Shown here in pieces: positions 58,221 to 64,000 of a DNA stretch of 64,000 nt. This DNA is from Fratercula arctica (lineage: Eukaryota > Chordata > Aves > Charadriiformes > Alcidae). The position numbers were made by a program, and so were the translations under genes. Below the pieces are notes generated by a model that ran no database searches, had not been told where the DNA came from, and saw only the letters and a program-made list of their open reading frames with translations. Every line of letters starts with the position of its first letter. The first letter of the stretch is position 1. The stretch covers positions 11,464,001 through 11,528,000 of the forward strand of contig CANTUZ010000005.1 of NCBI GenBank assembly GCA_947846985.1, in the 5' to 3' direction.

Positions 58221-61018
58221 AGAGTACATACATCAAATTTTCTGCACCAAACTCCACCTACGCAGTACTGAAGAAACTGCCCAAAAACACCAACTCCTAC
58301 AAGCAACGGTCACCACAAGCACTTTTCATGAGAATTTTATGTGAGCTAAATTCATCTACTTTTCTTGCAAATACCCTGGATGTGAATGAAACTAATTATT
58401 ATTATAAATGTGACAAAGAAAACTTTACACTTAACAATATAAATTATCATAAGTAAATGGACATGCTGGTTCACCTTAAACTTCTGCAAGCACATTTTTA
58501 GACTATCACTTACAAAAGTCCCATTGAAGAGGGCTATTGCAAGTTTAGAGGTCAGTAACAGCTGCCTAGTGACAAACTTAGGACTATATCAGTTTAAAGC
58601 TATAAATATTAAGTATGGAAATTTATGTACTTCAAAATAGAACACCAATAGACCCATGCATATTTTATAAAAGTTGTCTACTTAAGCTGCTGACTAAATA
58701 CTATGTTTCTACAGTACTGTTAAAAAGTACTGTACTTCACCCTCAAAGATAATTATTTGTTTCTGTATAAATCTTGTCCCACACTATACCAAGCACACAA
58801 CTCATTGCATTATTTATCTTCAGACTGAAATAAAGCAGAAACTTCATGTATTTTTTCCCCTGGTACAATTAAAAGATATCAGAAAGTTTCACTTGCAATA
58901 ATATAAACATACAGAGCATTCAGCAAGTCTCATAAGCTTGATTCTACTCAAAGGTCCATCTGACTGTAAGAGATACTATTTTCTCTCGATTAGTACGTTC
59001 AAGAATGGCAGTACCTTGAAAATCTTCAGAAAATGTTTCTACACTGAATAAGAGCACTTAGTGCTGAGCTAAATGGCAGCGCAAGTTAACTTCTCCAAAA
59101 GCAGGAGGACTTTTGTGCCAGGTGCAGGTTTTCGATATGATCTCCGGTATATAACGTACAAATATATGACTTACAAAATAGAAGAGGAAAGGCAGAGAGG
59201 GATGTGAAGTAGGGGCCTCTTGCAACCCCTCCCATCCGCCACTATTACATCGGCAGCCTGTGAATCCAGTCACCTATATCCCATTCTGGAAAAAACATAT
59301 GCAGCTCAACAGCTGAGAATTTGCAGAATGCCTCCATTGGTTTTCACACAGTAAAGTAAGCTTACAGAAACAACTGAGGTTTTGAGAGAAAGGAGAGAGA
59401 GAGCAAGAATACTATCACGATGTTTAACAAAAAACGAAGTAAGACTCCACAATGACCTAGTCACAAAAATCTCATCCACTTTAATAACTGAAAGGCAGAA
59501 TCTACTCATTGACCTTGAAAATCTACCTTGAAAAATAAAAAAACCCGTTAGCTCTTGGCATCTACGTGCTCACAGTCAAGGAATCTACCAATTGGTAGGA
59601 GCATGTGGGTGGGGGATGCAACCGAACAGCACCTCTTTGCATAGTTAAGAACAGATGAATCTCCTCCTAGCTCAATGCATTACACTATTATCGTCCAACT
59701 CTAAATCCCTCTCTCCTCTCCTGCCCAAGTGTCATGGTTTGGGCCCAACCATTAAATTAGTCCTGGAAAATAAAAGTGCATTCAGTTATGATCCACTCCC
59801 CATATGTTCTTGGGATGAAGAAGCTACAGTCACTCCAAGAATTCAAGATTTTCTTCATTTCTGCCTTTCAGTTGTTTTGGAGGTGAAAAAGAGGAAATTA
59901 ATTTTAGACTCCAGCTCAACAGCAACTGGACAGACACACCCTTCGTTGTCCTGAGGCACGCCAAGTCAGAAGCACCACTGTTCAGTGGAAATGCACACAT
60001 ATACTAGTGAAAAAATAGTGAAAACCATCTGCCTAAATTATTTAACTTCCTTTAGCTTATATGCAATATTTAGCCAAATCACCAGTTGGAAATCAAGACC
60101 TATAGGAATGGCTCATGCTGTTAGAAATGAGTACCAGGTATGGCTTTCCCCATGCACCTCGAAGCTGCTGCCTGGTGCTGCAGCTGCCCTCCCACGTACC
60201 CAGGCAGCCTGCAGGATGCAGAGGGACAGAATGCTTTGCCTTTCCATGGCAAACCCTCTTCCATGCTTTGCTCTGGGCCTCAGATGCATTCCTTTCCACA
60301 GGCACCAGATCTGGGTGACTTCACACTAGTCCTGGCCTTCGTGCAACATCCAAAGCAACAGGGATGTGCCAAGGGATTAATTTGACTAACTCCACAGGAT
60401 TACATCCTGCATGTATTTGGGCAAGTGTTTATTTGTGATAGAGCTAAATGTGATGCAACACGAGATAGGCACAAAATGTAATGAAACAACACATTTTCTG
60501 GGTCAGCAATGACTGTTTCCTTGGAAAGGCTCCAAAGAGAAACAGCTGCATAAGCAGCTAAGGCAGACGGCTACCAGAAGCTGCAGTGGGAAGCTCCCTC
60601 CACCAGAACGCTTTTCACTTCATCCCTAGACATGAAAATGCTTCTGGCAAAAATAGGAGTGCTCAGTAGGACATTCCTGACTTGCTGACTTACAGTTCAT
60701 CTCGCATTTGTAGTCTCAGATTTTATCACATAAATTCATAGACAGACACTGGATACAACACTGCTGTCAAATGTACCCCGAATCCACTGGGTAATCGATA
60801 TAGTTTTTAAAGTTTGAAACATTATAACTGAAGTCACCAAAAAATAAAATTCTATATGCAAGTTCAGACGTTAAACATCTCAAGAGCTAAAGCTTTATTG
60901 TTAAAAAAAAAGAATATGAAAAAGAAAAAAGGGTTAAGCTTACAATAGGCGTGACGCATTTTGTCAATCCAAGATGCGAGTCTAATCTTGCTACAGCCCT
61001 GGTCTACCAGAGCACTTC

Positions 61019-61041
61019 AAAAAAAAAAAAAAAAAAAAAAA
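61019..61041 (+). repeat. Poly(A) run
   Basis: More than 20 consecutive As. No recognisable retrotransposed sequence was found upstream of it. Confidence 0.85.
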
Positions 61042-63594
61042 TTTGTTCCCCTAAACTCAACAGCCCTATTCAGGTACTCACTGCTTCTCTAGACAAAGAC
61101 CCCTATACAAAATGTTTGCCATCTCCTTTTCTACAAACCAGACCAGCCACTGGCACCAACGAAGGATGCGTCACTATAAAATAGCTCGGCTACCAGACAC
61201 ATTAGAGCTACACCAGTACAGCGCGCTCTTGACGATAACATGCCCTGCATTGCATGAGATGCTTGTACTCGTTGCCTGTTGCCTGACTTGTTGAATGCTG
61301 CCATACCTATACAACTGCTCTTACTAAAAGGCAACAGAACATGACCCTGTGAAGAACAGTGATGATAACTGTAGCTAAATATGACAGTGATTTGGAAGGT
61401 GTCCATTCCACTGCATACATATATACAAAAGGGATAGTGCCAACCTAAAACAAGATTTCTTTTCTTCATTTTTAGAAAGAGGTCAGATACTGAAACATAT
61501 ACCCAAAATTTCTGTGGTTAACACATCTATATTACATGCAAATATTAAAAAAAAGAAATTAATTATTCCATCAAAGGAAGGGGGAGGAGAAAGTGTAGGA
61601 CCTAATTAAACTCACCCTACAAAAATTAAGTAATCTTTAAAAGCATATTTTCCTCTATTACACTATGTTTTATGAGATCTTTATAAAATTAGTAAGGTTA
61701 AAAATGTTTCATTTGACAAAAATAATATTCAGTTAAGCATATTTTAATGAGAGGTCCCAACTCTGCAAAGGGTTATGTGAACACTACTTAAATGCACTAC
61801 AGATAGTTCCAAAATCTACCTTAAAATATCATTAAGATTAGCTGGATCCTGCTGAACAGATATTTTTGTAGAGCAAACACCACATAAATACCACTGTTGG
61901 GGAAGTTCAAAGGCTGCTGGGAACAGCAAGGCTCACGTACCCCTAATTGCCACCAACCGCAGCAACAAAACCCTGTCCCGATGCAGGAAGCACAACGCGA
62001 GTCCATTTCTGCTTTCGATCCCACCAGTATTTTACCCTTTGTACGCCCAGCTCAGCACCTCAAAAATACGCAGTTTTGCCATCTCCTGCCAGAAGTACCT
62101 GTATCAGCAATCAGCAAATATGGAGACATTGCTATTTTTGTTCTTAAAAGACCGTAACATGGATTTGAGGCTACCTAACCTAGGCTGATTCTGGACAGAG
62201 CTCTTTACCCAGCACTGCGCCCTGCAGTTGCTGCACTCGCAGCTGGACGTGGCACAGTCCAGGGATCAGAGGATCTATCTTTATTGCCCTCCTGTTTTAT
62301 TGGGTCAAAATGCCAGAAGTGAAACATTAGTAGATTTGTTGCATTCATCTGGCTCATCTTTACTGGGATTTTATTCTCTTTTTTGGAAGATAAGCTTCTG
62401 CATGGAAAAAACGACGTGCCTTCATTTTTCCTGGATGAATTTGGACACACTTGTCTGTCCACCCTCTCTCTCTCTCAGATATATGTACTAATATTAGATT
62501 TGAGTATAAAAACCTTTCCATAGTTTGAAATTAAAACAATGGTATGAAAGACATCTGAAACTTATAGTCTGCTATGCAACACATTAAAGAAAAGCTGCGT
62601 GGACTCGGTGTACTAGAAGGTCAAGAGCTCCTTCATTGATGCACCAAAGCTGTCAGGCCTTGGTTATTTGGAGCTTTTCTGAAGAGCTCTCTCAGGTGGC
62701 ATTGATCTCAGAGCTTTTATAACAATTTACAAAATTAAATTTTTAAAAAGTTGCAATTGGTAGACATAATACAGAAAAGAATCTCTAGAAACTTTCAGTT
62801 CCCCTGCACCATAGCTAGTTATCTGAAGAAAACCTGCACATCATCTGACAAGAAATGTTATCCTCCTTCTAATAAACAGATTATCCACCAGAAATCAGGC
62901 AAGTGCTTTAATCCAAAAATCTCCTCAAATAAAGCACAAAATAAACTCTCTAACACCCTTGGGAATTAAGAGTGTCTTTGCTGTTTTCTTACCTGTCTTT
63001 CATTGTAATCAAAACGGGGAAAAAACGAAACCACACCCAAAAACCTGAAGAGATTGGTCTCTTTTCTTTTTTTTGGCCAGTTGCTTAAACAATCAAAATG
63101 AAAACAAGATAAACCTTGCAGAAAGAATGTTGCCTGACTGTCCCAGTCATTAATATGGTTGGCAGCATTTAAGTATCTTGCCTTTTTTTTTTTGTAGGCT
63201 TATGCCTGTCATACTGAGATAATGCTTTAAGGCTATCCTTAAAAACTTAGGAAAAAACCCAAATGAAAACCATGAAACAAAACAATTCATCCAGAAACAG
63301 AGAACTGGTGAACAGAGATGAAGAAACAAGGACACCAAGAGCGTCACCTCTGAGCACAGCAGAGACCAAGCCCTGAGTCTCGGGAGCCCTGTGAGTAGTG
63401 ACACTCGTGAGATTGCGACTTCAAGAAAATAATTAATCCTCTACGTGGTTTCAGGGTCAGGGGCTAACCAGCCAGTAGAGGACTTGTCTACAGACCCAGA
63501 GGAAGGGATTTCTCCTGCTTTATGGCATCCAAAGCATGCACACAAGTTGGTCAACAGCCATGGTTTTGCTACAGGAAGAGGCTGGTAATATGCA

Positions 63595-63627
<33 letters not shown>
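63595..63627. repeat. T-run directly followed by an A-run
   Basis: About 12 Ts followed by about 20 As; self-complementary simple sequence. Confidence 0.85.
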
Positions 63628-64000
63628 GCGCACTGTTGCTGTAGCCTGGTCTGTCTACAGAGATGAAGTACTACACTGAACCTAAAATTTTAACTAAACA
63701 ACAGTTACAACCATCTAACAGATCAGCTAAGCTTCCAGTCAGAAACTGGCTTTTTAAAAGTGGTGAGCCAAGTTATTTCAAGGTAATTTCACAGAATATT
63801 TTAAAATATGTTCTAAAATACATTTTTATATTAGGTGAATTATTAACCCATACCCAATTAAGACTTGGCTTTCAGAACCCAGTACTGGATAAATGAGCTC
63901 ATACAGAACTAGCCATCAGGTTTGAGTCAGAATCCAGATTTTTAAATTATTTATTTATTTCTAAAGATCTGTATCATTTAATCCCATCATTTCTAACTTC

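Larger units (their letters stand above)
54805..64000. other. Upstream intron of MICAL2, 9.2 kb and continuing past the window
   Basis: No exon matching the MICAL2 N-terminus was found. Mostly AT-rich, with GC-rich islands at 55.66-55.83 and 58.00-58.22 kb, an A-run of more than 20 at 61,019-61,041, and a T-run followed by an A-run at 63,595-63,627. Otherwise nothing recognised. Confidence 0.65.

Noticed and set aside
57961..58306. Overlapping ORFs on both strands in the GC-rich island at 58 kb
   Set aside because: Open frames on both strands at once, cysteine- and proline-rich, are expected by chance in GC-rich DNA. They do not resemble the MICAL2 N-terminus.
54805..64000. Search for the first coding exon of MICAL2
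   Set aside because: No minus-strand frame here resembles the roughly 88-residue N-terminal segment; it is concluded to lie outside the window.

Overview
The window is vertebrate genomic DNA, almost certainly from a bird. It carries fragments of CR1 non-LTR retrotransposons with avian-type sequence (a long degraded one near 27.4-28.3 kb and a 3' tail near 4.8-4.9 kb), and its only recognisable gene is a large, intron-rich, vertebrate-type gene. The species cannot be named from the sequence.

That gene is MICAL2, on the minus strand and spread over most of the window. I could place 23 coding exons by reading the minus strand exon by exon, requiring AG/GT splice borders, continuous reading phase and agreement with the MICAL2 family. 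From high to low coordinates they encode: the FAD-binding monooxygenase domain (exons at 54.8-45.1 kb, with all three flavoprotein motifs), the calponin-homology domain (45.0-42.5 kb), a linker with a basic nuclear-localisation cluster (42.0-32.7 kb), the LIM zinc-binding domain (25.1-21.7 kb), and a MICAL2-type terminal exon with a hydrophobic C-terminal tail that stops at 20,994. The first coding exon (about 88 residues in the human protein) is not in the window and must lie beyond 64,000. Residue numbers below assume that 88-residue N-terminal exon.

The most informative structural point is an alternative 5' splice site inside the terminal exon (GT at 21,280-21,279). It leaves phase 1 and so joins in frame to an isolated conserved exon at 1,540-1,732, 19.5 kb downstream. 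This predicts two protein forms: a short one ending in the hydrophobic tail, and a long one that drops the tail and continues past the left edge of the window, where mammals have MICALCL.

The rest is intronic or 3' UTR sequence: 1-13 kb is GC-richer with many short chance ORFs, and most of 13-64 kb is AT-rich. It contains homopolymer runs, one AAT microsatellite, a G-rich tract and a few GC-rich islands, one of which (58.0 kb) could be a cryptic promoter. I found no second protein-coding gene, no RNA gene and no clearly novel system; most of the window is ordinary intron.
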